A stretch of DNA of 64,000 nt. It comes from Capronia americana (lineage: Eukaryota > Ascomycota > Eurotiomycetes > Chaetothyriales > Herpotrichiellaceae). Shown here piece after piece: positions 1 through 12,564 of this stretch; within the stretch, counting starts at the first letter, position 1; each line of letters starts with the position of its first letter. Where the stretch lies: assembly GCA_016110215.1 (NCBI GenBank), contig JADWQD010000006.1:930001-994000 (forward strand). Direction: 5' to 3'. A program made the translations under genes and the position numbers. The notes below the pieces were generated by a model. It was given only the letters and a program-made list of their open reading frames with translations. It searched no databases and was not told the DNA's origin.

Positions 1-303
1 AAACGTAGAAGAAGACGCCGGTCCTGGGTTGCAGTTAGTGCCGATCGTGTGCAGTCAAGTCAGGATCGTGGTGGCTTCAGATGCCATCTGCGACAGGTCC
101 AGCGCTTGGGGAATCACGTACGCTTCTGCCATCATTTCTCGCAGGATCCGCGGTCGCTTGTGCTCAAAGTCGAGCTTTCTTTGCGAGACCGGCTTTGGCG
201 CCACAACATGCCTTGTGACATGACGCTGCAAGACATCCGAAACACCCAACTCGATGTCGTTGGTGTGCTGGCGAACCAGTGGATCTGGGTGACTGTTTGA
301 CAT
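1..303 (-). CDS. Aquaglyceroporin (MIP family), N-terminal part, cut by window start
   Basis: Exon 1 runs 303-122, an intron 121-24 (GTACGT..CAG, branch-like CACTAAC) follows, and exon 2 starts at 23 and leaves the window. Splicing turns the exon 1 end LREMMAEA into MMAEATGVFFYV, the conserved start of TM helix 1 in MIP channels (RE.xAE..G.F..V). About 50 residues of hydrophilic N-terminal tail precede it, as is usual for fungal aquaglyceroporins. Unspliced, the frame stops just after the exon. Only about 68 residues are inside the window, so the NPA boxes that separate water from glycerol channels cannot be seen. The family call rests on one helix and on a clean splice junction. Confidence 0.6.
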
Positions 304-1941
304 GCTGCTTTCACGGGGTGTTCTTTTGCTGCGGATCGCCCTTGATTAATATTCACCAGTCCGGGGTTGCTGGGTTGGCGAGACCTGGGGAAGAGGGCAA
401 ATCTGGGGAAACGAGGTGGAAGAGTAATCACGAAAAATAGAGTAGAATCTGGGGTGAAGGTCCCCTTGATGTACACCCTCGAGCCATGACCTCGACCTCG
501 GACCATGGCCACATCCAGTTCCTGCAAAACTGTTGATTCGTAACCACCTAGGTATTGATCATCCCGAACGGACCGGTGGCGCACGAATGTGCACGCTCAT
601 TGTCAAGTCGGCTGAAGGCACAGGTCCACAAGCGGCTACCAGTGAATGGATGAACATGCGCACCAGTGCACGTCTCATGCAATGACAACGCGTACAACCA
701 GGGACCCATCAGTCGCCGGTCGCATCCAGTGGTGCAAGCCGTTGTTGTTGGGAGTAGGTCCTCGGACGTCATTATGAAGCGTTACAGGCGATACGGCAAG
801 TCAGGGCATGGCGTGCCGAAGTGCATGATAGCGTAGTGCTTGACCCAGACACAAGCTTCGCAAGCCTTGCCACATTGCGAGATGGGCGAATCACCATCCC
901 GGCGGCGGAAATAGCTTTTGGAAGAACTATGCAGTGCTGGGACGACAACTCGAAGCAGGCGGCGCAGCAATGTGCTTGACTAGAACACAAACAGGAAGGT
1001 CAATGCATTGTGCGGAGCACTATTGTTGGGTGTGGTCCGGCAACCCTGTTGCAATTCCGCTGAGATGAGCAGCCGGTGAATCACAGTGCTGGAACGTGGC
1101 GGAGAGCCTCGGCGGAAGAAGTGGTGATGCGTCATGGTTTTGCTGGTGGTGTGAAAATGTGGGAGGCCGAACGGTCCAGTCTCAGGCTTGGATCCGGTGG
1201 AGGCGGAGATAAACAGGGAGGCATCAGTCCGCCGGGGTCCCCATGTGGAGAAGACATCACTTCTGCAGCGTGTGATTGAATACGGACGTGCCGCTTGACC
1301 CGCTATATCCAGCACATGGTCGCTTCGAATTGTCTTCCTGCGGATTTCGATCGCACCGAGACTGCTGAGAAGCGCTTGCAACTGATTTCCCCCTGCATAC
1401 CGGCTCTTCTCCGGTCGTGTCCGTGCAATGGGCAAACACCGAGGCTTGTGATGTTCATGCCTATTGCTTTGGTAGAAGTATTTGTCAGGCCATATATCAG
1501 GAGCGACACTATCACGGAAACGAAGAGGCGGAGGTGACGCGGACGAGCCGAAATGTTCAGGCTATTCCATGAAGGAAAGCATACACAAAAAGGGAAGTAA
1601 GCGGTCTCCGCTAAGGCAATGGAACTCTCTTCGAAGTTGTTGCGGCCAGCGATGACGTGCGCTGCTCTGATAGTGGTATAAATAATTTTTCATTGCATCG
1701 GAACCGATACAGTGTAAAGTGGGTGATCCACTATTAACTGTGTTCAACGATGATTGTCTCCAGAAAGTGAATACAGCGGTTTGCCAGGATTCCGGCATCC
1801 GACGCCAGACACTGACCTGATGAAAAGCGACACAGCCCAGCGTAGGTACGAGTGCGGTGCAGACCAGAATTCCTCCCGCAGGCCGGATCGAAGTCGTGGT
1901 CACCAGGAGGATTGTCACCGTGGCCCTTCTCCGAATCTCTC
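304..1941. other. Gene-less stretch
   Basis: No frame on either strand shows a recognisable protein or a consistent exon chain. Open frames at 980-1435 and 1562-1990 (both minus) have low-complexity, arginine/serine-rich translations without family motifs. This is probably the aquaporin promoter plus the 3' flank of the SDR gene. Confidence 0.5.
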
Positions 1942-2809
1942 TTACCACTTCTCGACTGCAGGTCTTATATCGATCTCGTTGGTAAAGCAAGTCCGCGGCT
2001 GAGTGTGCAAATACCAGTAAGCGTCGGCAATGGCATCGGGTTTAATCTTGGCCTCCGGATGATCAAACTTGTAGTGGGCGGTCCTCTCAATATCAATAAC
2101 TCCATCGATGATGGCATGGTTAACGTGGATGCCCTTCGGACCAAACTCCCTTGCCAGCGATTGTGCCAAAGCCCTCATTGCGAACTTGCCTGTAGCAAAC
2201 GCTGCGCAGTTGGCGGAGCCCTTCATGGCCGCAGTGGCGGACGTGAAGATGAGAGTCGGTGGGTGTTCGGCATTGGTGTTCTTAAGAAGGAGTGGCAGGA
2301 CTTCTCTCGAGAAGAGGAATGCCCCTCGCCTGTCGAGTAGTTCACAAGTCAGCACAAATGCAACATTGCGGATATCTTGGCTTTTTGGCCCGGCGGCCGT
2401 CTCAACCTACCCATTGGCTTCCCATCCACTTTCGAATTCTTCTTCCGTCAGCTCGAGGAAGGGCTTCCTGACAAATCTTCCTCCCACGTTGTATATCGCA
2501 GCAGCTAGCGGAGCTCCGCCAAATTCTTTTTGCAGCTGTTCAAATGCTGCTTTCACACTCTTGCTGTCGGAGGCATCGGTGCTGATGCCAATCGCCTTGC
2601 CGCCCGCAGCGTTTATCTCGTTCGCAAGAGGTTCGAAGTTCTCTGGCTTCCGAGCTAGGAGAGCTACAGCGTAGTGTTTAGCAAATCGACGAGCAACAGA
2701 TGCGCCCCTATGGTGGTGTCAGTATTCACCTGAGAACGTCGAATAGCATGGAGACCTACGTGCCAGGCCCAACACCTGCGATGACCGCCCAAGCCTTTGG
2801 CGACGACAT
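1942..2809 (-). CDS. Short-chain dehydrogenase/reductase
   Basis: Three exons (2809-2760, 2707-2411, 2329-1942) give 244 residues, normal SDR size. The N-terminus carries the NAD(P) glycine motif AGVGPGTG directly after the first beta strand; intron 1 (52 nt) splits its final Thr codon. NVGG near residue 90 matches the NAG motif. The catalytic segment reads AAFATGKFAMR, with Phe in place of the usual Tyr of YxxxK; this Phe form is common in one fungal/bacterial SDR subgroup but removes the standard proton donor, so the reaction is uncertain. The segment after it (REFGPKGIHVNHAIIDG) is typical of that subgroup. Cytosolic oxidoreductase; substrate unknown. The transcript runs toward the aquaporin gene, and the Zn2Cys6 regulator lies divergently upstream. 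Confidence 0.85.
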
Positions 2810-4557
2810 TGTGAGCCAATTCAATCTGTGGACCTCACTGCTGAGCCTATTGTGAGTTGTCTTCGAAGCAATAGCTGTCATGCAACGTTGAAAAAGATAA
2901 GGTTGAAGGAAGGGAGTGAAAGAAAGATACGAGAGAAATTCGCTCTACCACTCTACCACAAGGACCAGTCGAGTCGGCGACTGAGGAGAGATGATGGTCA
3001 ACGACTGACGCATATACTTGACCTTGCAGTCAAATCCTTATATTTCTCTTGAGATCGCTCAACCCCGCGATGATGTGCTCGCGGTTTACAAATCCTTTCT
3101 GCAAGGCCCGATAACTAATCCCACGCGCGAGGCTCACGAATGGTGAGCTCAGAGCGAGTTTCGACGATGCGCACTCGTACGATTTGTTACCCCGCACTTG
3201 TCAAGCTCGATTGGTGGATAAGCGAGTTCACGCGATTGCACTAAACTTGGTAAGGCACCAATTAGTCAGCGGCTTCGGGAACCCTCGTATCACAAAGCGC
3301 TTTTTGGAGCTGAATACGGGCACCGGTCAGGAATCCAATATATAGTACAGTAGGAACGCATTCTCCTTCGTCCTCGATGGACCTTCACTGCCTCTTCCCT
3401 GAATGTTCGTTTGGTGGCAATCACTTTCCTGACGACTCGCGCACAAAATGGGATGCGGTTTCAGCAACTCTTGAACTAATGGAAATATTTTAATCCTGCT
3501 CCTATTGCTCGGACGAATCATCCTTCCCAATGACCAATACTGTAGCAACAGAAGCACCGCATTATCCTCCGCACGTATCTTACCACGGGAAGCGCCTGCT
3601 TTTCTCGCAGCGGGTATGTTGCCATGGAAAGCTTTTGCTCGTCGACTTGCCTGCGAGTGGATAGCCACGCCTTATGGTATGAAGCAGGGAAGAGCATGTT
3701 CTTCCGCCTTATTATTTCCTAACCTCCGAACTTCTCGTTCTCTTTCCGGCGGACAGCCTAAGGCCAACTATGTGGTAGCACTGATTACGTCGAGTTAATA
3801 CTGTGGAGGGAAGATGGTGGGCGTGACTGTTTGAGTAACTCATGGCGTCCGTGGTGACCCAGTCTAGCGATACAGCCGCCGCAATAACAGAAAGCAATGA
3901 CGCATGCTTTCGTTCAGTGGTTCGGGGGTGTGGAATCTATCGTGTCCTCAACCGACAGTTCTTCCTCAGATGGTGCACTGAGTCATCACTAGCCAGTGGC
4001 CGGAAAGCTGCTGCTGCGTACATATTGTAGAGAAAGGCACGGCGTTGCCCTTTGGACTCAGCCTCCGAAGCAGGGAAGGAAGAACCCAACTGTTCCTGGT
4101 TCAGACAACGTGACGCATTCCGGTCCTTGATGGAAAGAGGGAGGGATGAAGCACAGTGCCATGCCTATCCATGAACGCGCGATCACAGCCAACGTGAGGG
4201 ACGTTAGCAATGAAAGTGAAACTGAACTGGCGTGACTGGAAAGATCGCGCGGCTTGAGTTCGGGTTCAGCCTCTCCAATGACGCCAAGTTACGCTAGGTT
4301 AGGTGCTAGTGGTGCCTCTTGGTGCCCCAGTGGCTGAGTGACTTGCACCTACGTCCACTTGCAAATCCGTCAGCAAACTACGTGAATCAGATACAATAAT
4401 ATTCGAAGTGCACGCTGACGCAGGTGAGACGTCCAGCAACTTCTCGCTTACATTGTCAACTTCAGCCTTGATTCCTCCACAATGACACCGATCTCGCTGG
4501 AGACCCGTTCATCCTACGTAAGTACGGCATACTAGCTGTACTTCAGAAGACAGCAGT
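2810..4557. other. Intergenic region between divergent SDR and regulator
   Basis: About 1.7 kb without a supportable gene. It should hold the promoters of the minus-strand SDR and the plus-strand regulator. Short open frames at 3327-3668 and 3505-3798 overlap antisense and have no family resemblance. Confidence 0.5.
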
Positions 4558-6725
4558 ATGAGTGCTGGCCCGAAGCGGAGGAATATGGCATGCACATACT
4601 GCCGATACAGGTACTTGAAGCGAGAGACATGGACGGATGTGGTAATGGACTCCTTGACGCTGACTTGGTATGTAGAAAAAGACGATGTGACGGACAGATG
4701 CCAATGTGCAGAACTTGTCGCGAGAGAGGTCTGAATTGTGAATATCAAGATGTGCCGTCACCAAGGTAAGACCTCGAGTTGTCAGATCATCCGAACACGC
4801 TGAGCATTGGCAGAAGTGACAAGCATGACATTTCCGAAGAACATCTGCGGCGACTGGACATGATTGAGGATGTATTGCGGCAACATTCGATAGCCATTGC
4901 CTCTTCGGCTCGTCATGCGCTCAATCCCTTCCAGCATCCATCGCCGACCCCAACTGTTACAAATCGTGATGGCATGTCCCGCGTAAATATACGTGAGCCT
5001 CAGCAGCAAGACACCACTTTCGAGCACTCTGCCGATACTGTGAGCGGCACGATGGATGGTCAAACCAGCAATGCGAACCATGAAGTACCCCCTCTGACGA
5101 TACCCTTGGGTCACCAAACGAGCTTGAGCAGTCTTCTTACGCTTCCTCAGATGCGCAATTTGGTGGGTGAATTTCCTGAGGAATTTATCTTTCTAGTCGA
5201 AGAGAATCGACCGAGATGGTTGTCGTTGCAGCGGCTCCTTGCGGCACCTATTGAAGCGGACCAGGACTGGCGCAACATAGAAAAATCCGTCGCAGATGAT
5301 TGCTTGGAACGGTACCTCTCGACGGTCCATCTATATCGGCCTATCTTTGAGTGGGAGGAGTTGAGGTCACAGTATAACACCACAATGAGCAAGGGTCTCT
5401 CGGACAATCCATGCTCTGCATTGTTTCTGGCTATCTTCGCATTGGGCATCACAGCATCGGACCCAATTGACCCAACCAAAGTCCAATATTCGGGTGATGA
5501 ACTAATCAAACAAGCTCTTCGAATACTGTTCCCTTCCTGGGCTGCAACCTTCAGCGGGGATCTTGTTCTTTCCCAAGCCCTCGTCCTCTGCGCCCTCTAC
5601 TTCTGCTACATTGCCGAGCCATTGATGGCCTGGAGGCTTGTACACATGGCTTCAACAAGCGTTCAACAAATGTTGGTTTGGCCGCTCCACCACTGAACTG
5701 CGCTGTGATGAACAATCTGACCAAAACTTTCAGGCGCAAAGAGCACTTGTCGCAAAAGACATATGAGAGTGTCATCAGAGTGGGTTGGACGTGTTTCTTG
5801 ATTGAATGGTGCGCTTCTCGAATCCCAATGACGACTGCAGGCCGATTACTGACAAACGAGCAATTTAGTGATATCCTGGCCGAATTCCATCAGCCTAGAA
5901 GTGGCATCGAACTGCTGGTCGACCGGATGCCCTTTCCAGCATACGGCAACGCCACGGCATCGGAGAGCTTGTACTCGCTGGCCGACATATCAGCCAGGTC
6001 TTTGTCCAACCGCATTCACCACACCATCTATTTCACCGATAATGTTTCCCTGTACGTGGGTCGGTCGCAAAGCTCATCCGGCACGCTTCTAGCCAACCCG
6101 GATGTGTCACTACTGAGAGTGTGCGAAGAACTCGATCGGCAGCTCATAACCTGGTACGAGTCGCTGCCCACGGCCATTAAGCCGGACCTTTCAGGCACCT
6201 ACAGGGGAAGCAGACAAGCCTGTGTTTTACGTCTCAGATATTGGTCTGCCAGAAACAACATCTATCGGCCCTTTGTGATTTACGTGACCTCACGAGCCGC
6301 AGACCAAGGAGCCAATGTGCCAACAGCAGTTCTAGAACGTTGCCGGCTGTGCCTTTCTGCATGCCGAATATTTATCCTCACTGCTGGGTATGTCCTCTCG
6401 GAAAGGACGCCATACAGTTTCAGTACAGCGCAGTGGTGAGTGTTATTCATTTGCATCTTCTTTCAAGTCGCGAGGTTGTCATTCATTAACTGGTATCCTT
6501 CTGTCCAGCGTGGTGGTATATGCCCTCATCCTGGCACTTGCTGCCCAGACGCCCGCACTTGCGGATTCGGTCGAAGACACCCTAGAATTGCTGGAGACTG
6601 CTGTTGGACTTCTGAAGCCATGGGCCGCCCCAGGTTCGGGAATCGAGTGCGGCCTGGAGATCATAAGCTCTGTGCACAGAAAGCAACGCTTGCGGAGCCA
6701 CCATGTTGAACGGGCCAGCCGGTGA
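4558..6725 (+). CDS. Zn2Cys6 transcription factor with fungal-specific domain
   Basis: Six exons: 4558-4610, 4676-4765, 4814-5671, 5734-5808, 5869-6435, 6509-6725, total 619 residues. Introns 1 and 2 flank the zinc cluster: C12-x2-C15-x6-C22-x6-C29-x2-C32-x6-C39 with the basic segment RYRKRRCDG. The middle holds the fungal-specific homology region; the junction at 5808/5869 restores IECDILAEFHQPRSGIE, a hallmark string of this family, and proves that intron. The donor at 5672 (GTTGGT) is weak but is the only one keeping phase. Nuclear DNA-binding regulator, presumably CGG-type sites. It lies convergent to the transaldolase-like gene (595 bp apart) and could control the sugar/polyol genes around it; that is inference from position only. 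Confidence 0.9.
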
Positions 6726-7320
6726 GACTTTCGAATTACGCCCCGGACACCCTCTACAACGGCACGTCTTAACGCCACTCCCGTCGCGGATAAGGAGAGA
6801 TCTGTCACCAGAGCGCTCAGTTTACCGCCGACATACTTGGTGAGATCTCCCTTCCACCATATTCGATGAAATGCATAGATTCTCAATGTGGTATCGGAAA
6901 AGCAGGCTTGGTCAGGAAACTAATTCTTTGGTCTAGTTCAAACTTGAGACCTGATAAGATCACAGATGCTACAGCCTTTATACTAACCCTCGTTTGCAAA
7001 CTGCTCGAACCGGACAACACATAGACCGCGACAGGCGGTTGTCGATACTACTATCGATCGCCCGGAAAGGTTCGTATATCTGCTCCCAAGTCCGACCACG
7101 CATTGACATCAAACACAATTGCTGATGGTTATGTATCGATCATTCAGCTGCCATCGGAGACTGCGCAGTGGCAAGAGATTTCGTCATCTCAACCACTTTG
7201 TTTATCACCATGACCGCCTCCATGCCTTCGCTTGCGGCTGAGCTGAACCTAGAGGCATCATGCTTGGCCTTGACACTAGGCGTGGAGGATCATTGTGGCA
7301 CCCTCCTTTACTCGCAGGGT
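6726..7320. other. Intergenic, 3' ends of convergent genes
   Basis: 595 bp between the stop codons of the regulator and the transaldolase-like gene. No gene, repeat or clear terminator structure seen. Confidence 0.5.
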
Positions 7321-8720
7321 TTATACGCCTCTTGCCGCTATAAGTCTTTCGATAGCCACCTTCGCTTCTTCTTCGGCCCCGAGGAAAAGCCTGCAAGCGT
7401 CCCCGAAACGCTTGTTCAGGACGGCATCCGCTTCGATGAATCTGTCCAGCTTGGCACCGCCGTCGGCCACAAAATCTGTGTCCATTGTCGCCAAAACTCC
7501 ATCCCATCCCGGTCCTGCAAGCGGATCCAGAGCGGCCAACGTCTGTAAGCGGTTCGCGATGACGAAGTCAGCATATGGGTGTTTCGGCTTCGTACCAACC
7601 ACTGGTGGGAGCGTGTCAGTTGTCTCCATCAGCTTCCGGAGGTTGGGTGCCGATATGGTCACATGCTGGCAACCTAGCTCGGCCATGGCAAGGATCTCGG
7701 CGGTATTGAAGTGGCTGTCACAGTGTTAGAGCATCAGCACGTGGACCGTCACAAATCTTAAAGAGCGGAACAGAGTGCCCAACCCACCTTGCGATGACCA
7801 GTATCGGCTGCTCTTTGCCAGTTTGCGCATAAGCTTCTGCATATGTCTTGAGAATGTGTATCACACGGGCTGACATAGGATGCTGCAAGAACCATGAGCA
7901 CACTCCGTCTCTCTGATTGTGATCGTGGGGAACGATACCTCGAGAGCTGGGTCTTCAACGCTGGGACGCAGCGACGGGTCCAAGTGCGCGGCAATTTCTG
8001 CGGCCAAGGTCAGCAAGAGGAGGTGTGGGCTCCGCGTCGAGCATCTGAACTACTGACCATTATAGTATGGACTGATGAACAGGCAGTTTGACTGGCTGGC
8101 TGCTATTGCTTGTTCAAGAGAAAAGAGTGCCGTAGCCAGCGTGCGGATACCTCGCGCATTGAGCTCAAGGGCCGCCGAGGCAGCGGATCCCGAAAATGGC
8201 AATTTGATGGCGAACCGATCTCTTGAGACGCCGGCCTGTTCGAAGCCAGCTGCGTATGCAAGGCAATGTCGTATAATTGCATCTCGATCATGGACGTATC
8301 GCAGGGAGGTCTGAACCAGCACCCGACCTGACAGGTAGGGAACGTTTCTGGCGCAGAGAGACACGGCCTAGGAAAAATCGAGGTGAGATTGTGAGAGACT
8401 CGAATATGGGTTGCTCATCCTGCGTGGCTGACATACCGCCATGTTATAGACATGCTCCCAGCCTTCTTTGCCATATTTGTCTACAAGGCCTTCGAGAAGC
8501 GCCTTGTTCTCCGGATTCAGCAACGCCCTTGTGATGATGGCCTGGTTGGAAGTCTCTGCCCGATTGATGCTGGTGAGTTGAGGGCTGCTGTGTGGATCTT
8601 CTGATTGGACTTACGATTGTGCGGCGTGAAGGGCAGTGATTTGATGACTTCAGTATCGACATCGTCCACATCCACATTACACAGCTGTTCAAGGCGGTCG
8701 AGAAGGGATTGTGTCGCCAT
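7321..8720 (-). CDS. Transaldolase-family protein
   Basis: Six exons (8720-8615, 8555-8437, 8367-8058, 7997-7939, 7882-7788, 7714-7321) give 360 residues. The Schiff-base lysine segment DRFAIKLPFSG puts the reactive Lys near residue 130, followed by ALELNARGIRTLATALFS and FISPYYNEIAAH, the typical barrel strands of transaldolases. The C-terminal half has GCQHVTISAPNLRKL. Transaldolases move a dihydroxyacetone unit between sugar phosphates; relatives act as fructose-6-phosphate or related ketose aldolases. The protein is slightly longer than classic pentose-phosphate transaldolase (about 320-335 aa) and lies among sugar dehydrogenases and transporters rather than in a housekeeping context, so a dedicated catabolic aldolase role is plausible. 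The next gene, an SDR, starts 686 bp away on the other strand. Confidence 0.88.
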
Positions 8721-9406
8721 TGTACCAGGAAATCTATCCGCCAAAAAAGGTGCAGGAGAGATTGACAGCTCAGGTCGCTATACTACGAGCTAGGTCAAGA
8801 GCGCATACTATGAGTTTTATCTCTTTACATCTCCCAAATGACTGCGCAAGACCACCGGAAGCTGGGATGACCTGTAGCACGGCCCGGTCTCCGTTTTCGA
8901 GCGAGCCGTTTATGTTTCATCCTCGCTTGAGCCAACCTGCGCTTTCGATCTTGAGCCGACCTCCCGATCGACCGGCAGCAACGCCGCTCTTAATTCCAGG
9001 CGAACGTCGGCCCTTTGGAGTGGTGGAGATCAACCGCATGAGAGGACTGGATTCTGGAATACGGGGAGGTTGCCAAGCCCCCGTCGTCTCCTCCGAGTGG
9101 GGAAGGCAGGGGGTTTGCACCTTCGTCGGCGGCCCGCCGCTCCGTCACTGCCACATGCAGCAGACGAAGAACAATTCAACGGGCCATCTATCGGCTATGG
9201 CTCTCGACCCCGGGGATTCGTCTCCCAAGCCGATGTTGCTCGCAACCCGCCTCGACTGTATGTTGCCAGATCGATACGTGCAACTTCCTACCTCTGAAAA
9301 TTACGGCGACTTGATTCTGTACAAAATCCCAATTCGACACCCTCAAGAGTACCGCCCATCACCTTCGCCCTGAGACATAATATCGCATTCCAGACTCCCC
9401 GACACC
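8721..9406. promoter_or_regulatory. Divergent promoter region, transaldolase-like / SDR
   Basis: 686 bp between two divergent start codons (8720 minus, 9407 plus). It could co-regulate both genes. An open frame across 8711-9373 has no family resemblance and ends before the SDR start. No specific operator was recognised. Confidence 0.4.
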
Positions 9407-10660
9407 ATGATAGCGACGGAACCTTTGGGCGAGGCCGCCACGAATGGCCACGATACCGGGGCCCCAGCAGAGATCAACGCCAAGGACCTCTTCTCGCTCG
9501 ACAGCAGAACCATCATCGGTACGTGACAACAAGCACGGCATCGTCGAAACCGACATACCATGCTGGCTTCTTCTCCTTCTCCACTTCCAATCCAACTCCA
9601 TGGTAGTGACGCTCACGTTACGCTCTACTTCTACTTAGTGACCGGCGCCGCTGGCGGAATGGGCCTTACAGTGGTCAAAGCGATCCTGCAATCGGGCGCC
9701 GACGTCATCGCCGTGGACCGCCATGAGGCAACAAGCTCTGCTCACAAAGGTACGCACTGCACCACAAAACAGCCCCCCAGGGTTCCCAAGTGGACGGGAG
9801 GAGACCGCTTGCACACATCAGTTCACATCTCCGAGCGACACCGACGCCGACGCTGACCTCTCCTTTCCCCATGGGTTGGAAAGACCTCCAAAGAATAGCA
9901 ACAGAATCCGGTACTGTCCTAACATACCACCAATGCGACATCTCGGACCTCGAATCCACATCCTCGACGTTTGAGGCGGCAGTATCGCGCGCGCGATATC
10001 CGCTTCGCGGCCTGGTGCACTGCGCGGCCATCGGCTGGGTGGGGCCCTCGATCAGCTTCCCCGTCGACGAGGCGAAGCGCATCGTCGAAGTCAATCTCAT
10101 TGGGACGCTGGTGTGCGCGCAAGCGGCCGCCACGCTGGTGCGGAAGAACGGAGACGCAGGCGGCCCATCTGCCAGTTTTGTCTTGATTGCGAGCATGAGC
10201 GGATACGTGGTCAACAAGGTATGTTCAATTCACACTCGCTACAAGTACACTCACTCCCAATGCGGTGGGCTGGGCTGCCCCAAGCTAACTCTACCGGTAC
10301 CGCGGCGTGGCAAAGGGCACACCAAACGCAGCATACGCGGCCTCCAAAGCCGGGGTGCACCAGCTCACGCGCAACTTCGCCTCGGAATGGGGCTGCCCCG
10401 AGGACGGCGGCTGCCCATCGATCCGCGTCAATTCCATTAGTCCCGGCGTGATCCGCACGCCCATGACGGCGGGAGTGCTCGCATCCGGCGAAGGAGGAGG
10501 GAAGGGAAGCCTCGAGCGCGTGTGGACCGAGGAGAGCATGTTGAAGAGACTGTCCGAGCCAGCGGATTACAGGGGGCCGATCATTTTCTTGCTATCCGAG
10601 GCCAGCGCGTACGTTACGGGCGCAGATTTGCTGGTCGACGGCGGGTACACGGCTTGGTGA
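9407..10660 (+). CDS. Short-chain dehydrogenase, polyol/sugar type
   Basis: Four exons (9407-9518, 9639-9749, 9884-10218, 10316-10660) encode 300 residues. A 37-residue N-terminal extension precedes the cofactor motif VTGAAGGMG. DRHEA after strand 2 suggests NAD(H) preference because an acidic residue follows. HCAAIG replaces NNAG, then Ser in ASMSGY and the YAASK catalytic pair; the C-terminus has the usual SPGVIRTPM and GADLLVDGGYT. Classical SDR of the kind that oxidises polyols or reduces ketoses (arabinitol, sorbose, mannitol enzymes), in the cytosol. The exact substrate cannot be told. Its position beside a transaldolase-like enzyme and a Gfo/Idh/MocA dehydrogenase supports a sugar route. 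Confidence 0.88.
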
Positions 10661-10734
10661 GCGCGGTGGTATGGTGCAGCTCCGACTTTAAATATATAAA
10701 AAACCCCTATTGGTATCAATGATGAAACTATTGC

Positions 10735-10760
10735 TGCCAGTGCCAGTGCCAGTGCCAGTG
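10735..10760. repeat. Hexanucleotide microsatellite (TGCCAG)4
   Basis: Four perfect TGCCAG units plus a partial one lie in the 3' flank between the convergent SDR and Gfo/Idh/MocA genes (392-bp spacer 10661-11052). The rest of that spacer is AT-rich transcript-end sequence with no gene. Confidence 0.85.
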
Positions 10761-11052
10761 CGACTCGTGTCAAAACTTGAAACTCGGGATGTGGGAAGTT
10801 TGCACGCAACGTTTGATTCTTAACAATCATGGAAAGCTGCACTGCATACGGAATATATTTGGGGATCATGATGATCCTAAGTAGGCAGAGCTGAAAGCTG
10901 ATAAGGCTTACAGTACATAGAACTCTCATATCATTTTATCCTTCTCGTTTTCGAAAGCCAAAGCCGCGGCGGGAAGTTTAAATACTGTACTGTACTGTAG
11001 CCCCGGAGGCGGCTTAATCTCGAGAACAATCAATCCATCCCTCTGCAGACAT

Positions 11053-12564
11053 TCATTGCGCGCTCGACTTCTCGCTCTCGTCCCGGATTCGCCACGTGAA
11101 CTCATACGTCTTGCACGCGTCTTCATACGAGGAAAGGATCTCGGGAGGAGGGCACGAAGCGGTTTCCTCCGAACCAGACGCGTCTCCTCGTGGAGGAGAC
11201 ACGCCGCGTGATCCCAGAAGGGCCGCGAATTCCGAGTAGAAGGGGTCGTCGTCGGGATAGGTGAAGGATTCTTCGTGCTCGGAGGCCGGGGTTCTAAGAG
11301 GCGGTGCAGAATTTCATGCGTCAGAGTCCAATGTCCTTTCATTACGTACCGTGTGTGTATCAACGCAGGCCGGGGTACATCAACGGTCGTACTTACCGTA
11401 CGTAAAGTGTCGGACTGCTGCTGTAGAGGTCGACCAGCCGAAGCTGGAACCCATCTCCGGCAACGACGATCTCGTTCGAGTATTTGATTCCGTGCAGCGT
11501 GACGGTGTGGACGAGAGTCCCCAATGCCCCGGTCTGATATTTCCTGCGAACACTTTTTTTTAGCCTCCAGCAATCTGGGATCCTGCCCGATATGCCAAAG
11601 AGTCAAGGTCCAAGGTGACACCATGTAAGTAGCGGTTGGGCTCTGGGACAAGGGGCATGGCGTGGCGTGACGTACCAGAATGCTGCCGTCGCGCGAGGGA
11701 TGCGGTCCTGCGCGGGAATCTGCGATTCTTCCACTGCCATGCTGGACAAGGTCCCCGCGGGCTCGTAGTGCTCCACCGCGCAAGCCCGCACGGAGGCGAG
11801 ATCCACCTCCCCGCCGAGGTATCGACAGAGATCGCAAAAGTGAGTCGCCTGTTCGACGATCGGGCCGCACTGCTTGGCCTTGTTCCACCAGTCCAGCTTC
11901 CTCACCTTCGAGTACGCCATAGTGTAGCGAGCCGTCACGGCCATGACGGTGACGTTGTTGTCCCGTAGGATCGACTTCGCGTGCTGCACCACTCGCAGGT
12001 ACCGGAGCATGTAGCCCACGGAGACGACCCCGCCGGCATTCCGAAGGAAGGTTGCCACGGGCCAGACTTCAGCCGGCCGAGCGGTCGAGAGCGGCTTTTC
12101 GCAGAAGAGATGGGGCACCGAGCCGAACGTCGCGATGATTTGTGCTTCTAGATCCCGGCCCGGTTGCATGGTTCCGCGATAATGAGGCGGAGTGGCAAGG
12201 ACGATAAGATCCGGGCGGCCAAGCATGTCGCGGTCCAGATGCTCCTTCGCCTCCTGCACGGTGAGCAAGTGCTTGGTGGTGGAATAACACGGCGCTGCGG
12301 CAGAGGCACGTTTCTGGAGAAGCACCTGCGCCACGCGCTCGACGGAAGGGTCAACGACCGCGATGACCTCGAGTCGTGCGCCGAGGCATTTCTCGATGCG
12401 GAGCGAATGGTTCCACAGGACGTTGTCGTTGCCAAAAGTGATGTTGCCCTGCGATAAACAGAATAGGTCTTAGCCTCGAGGTCTAGAAACAGGGTTGATT
12501 GACTGCATACCGCACCGACAAACAGAACACGAACAGGAGCTTGTGGAGGAGACGTGAGCATCAT
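11053..12564 (-). CDS. Gfo/Idh/MocA-family oxidoreductase
   Basis: Four exons (12564-12511, 12448-11676, 11543-11397, 11293-11053) give 404 residues. Intron 1 splits the dinucleotide-binding segment VLFVGA/GNITFG. Further family marks are VVDPS after strand 2, LIVLATPPH, and the FCEKPLS (EKP) motif whose Lys lines the active site; GPIVEQATHFCDLCRYLGG matches the second catalytic stretch with a His. The last exon ends CKTYEFTWRIRDESEK, typical of fungal members. Enzymes of this family oxidise or reduce sugars and inositols with NAD(P). The C-terminal exon contains acidic and Ser/Pro-rich loop sequence between residues about 325 and 375. A 320-codon open frame at 10926-11888 on the same strand is an intron-crossing shadow in another phase, not a gene. 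Confidence 0.88.

Noticed and set aside
980..1990. Minus-strand frames at 980-1435 and 1562-1990 as small genes
   Set aside because: No motif, no splice support, and odd composition; chance frames in intergenic DNA.
2108..2674. 188-codon plus-strand open frame
   Set aside because: Antisense to exons of the minus-strand SDR, which has all family motifs and consistent introns.
10926..11888. Long (320-codon) minus-strand open frame
   Set aside because: It runs through two introns and alternative phases of the Gfo/Idh/MocA gene; the translation is Arg-rich without motifs, whereas the spliced frame gives family strings.
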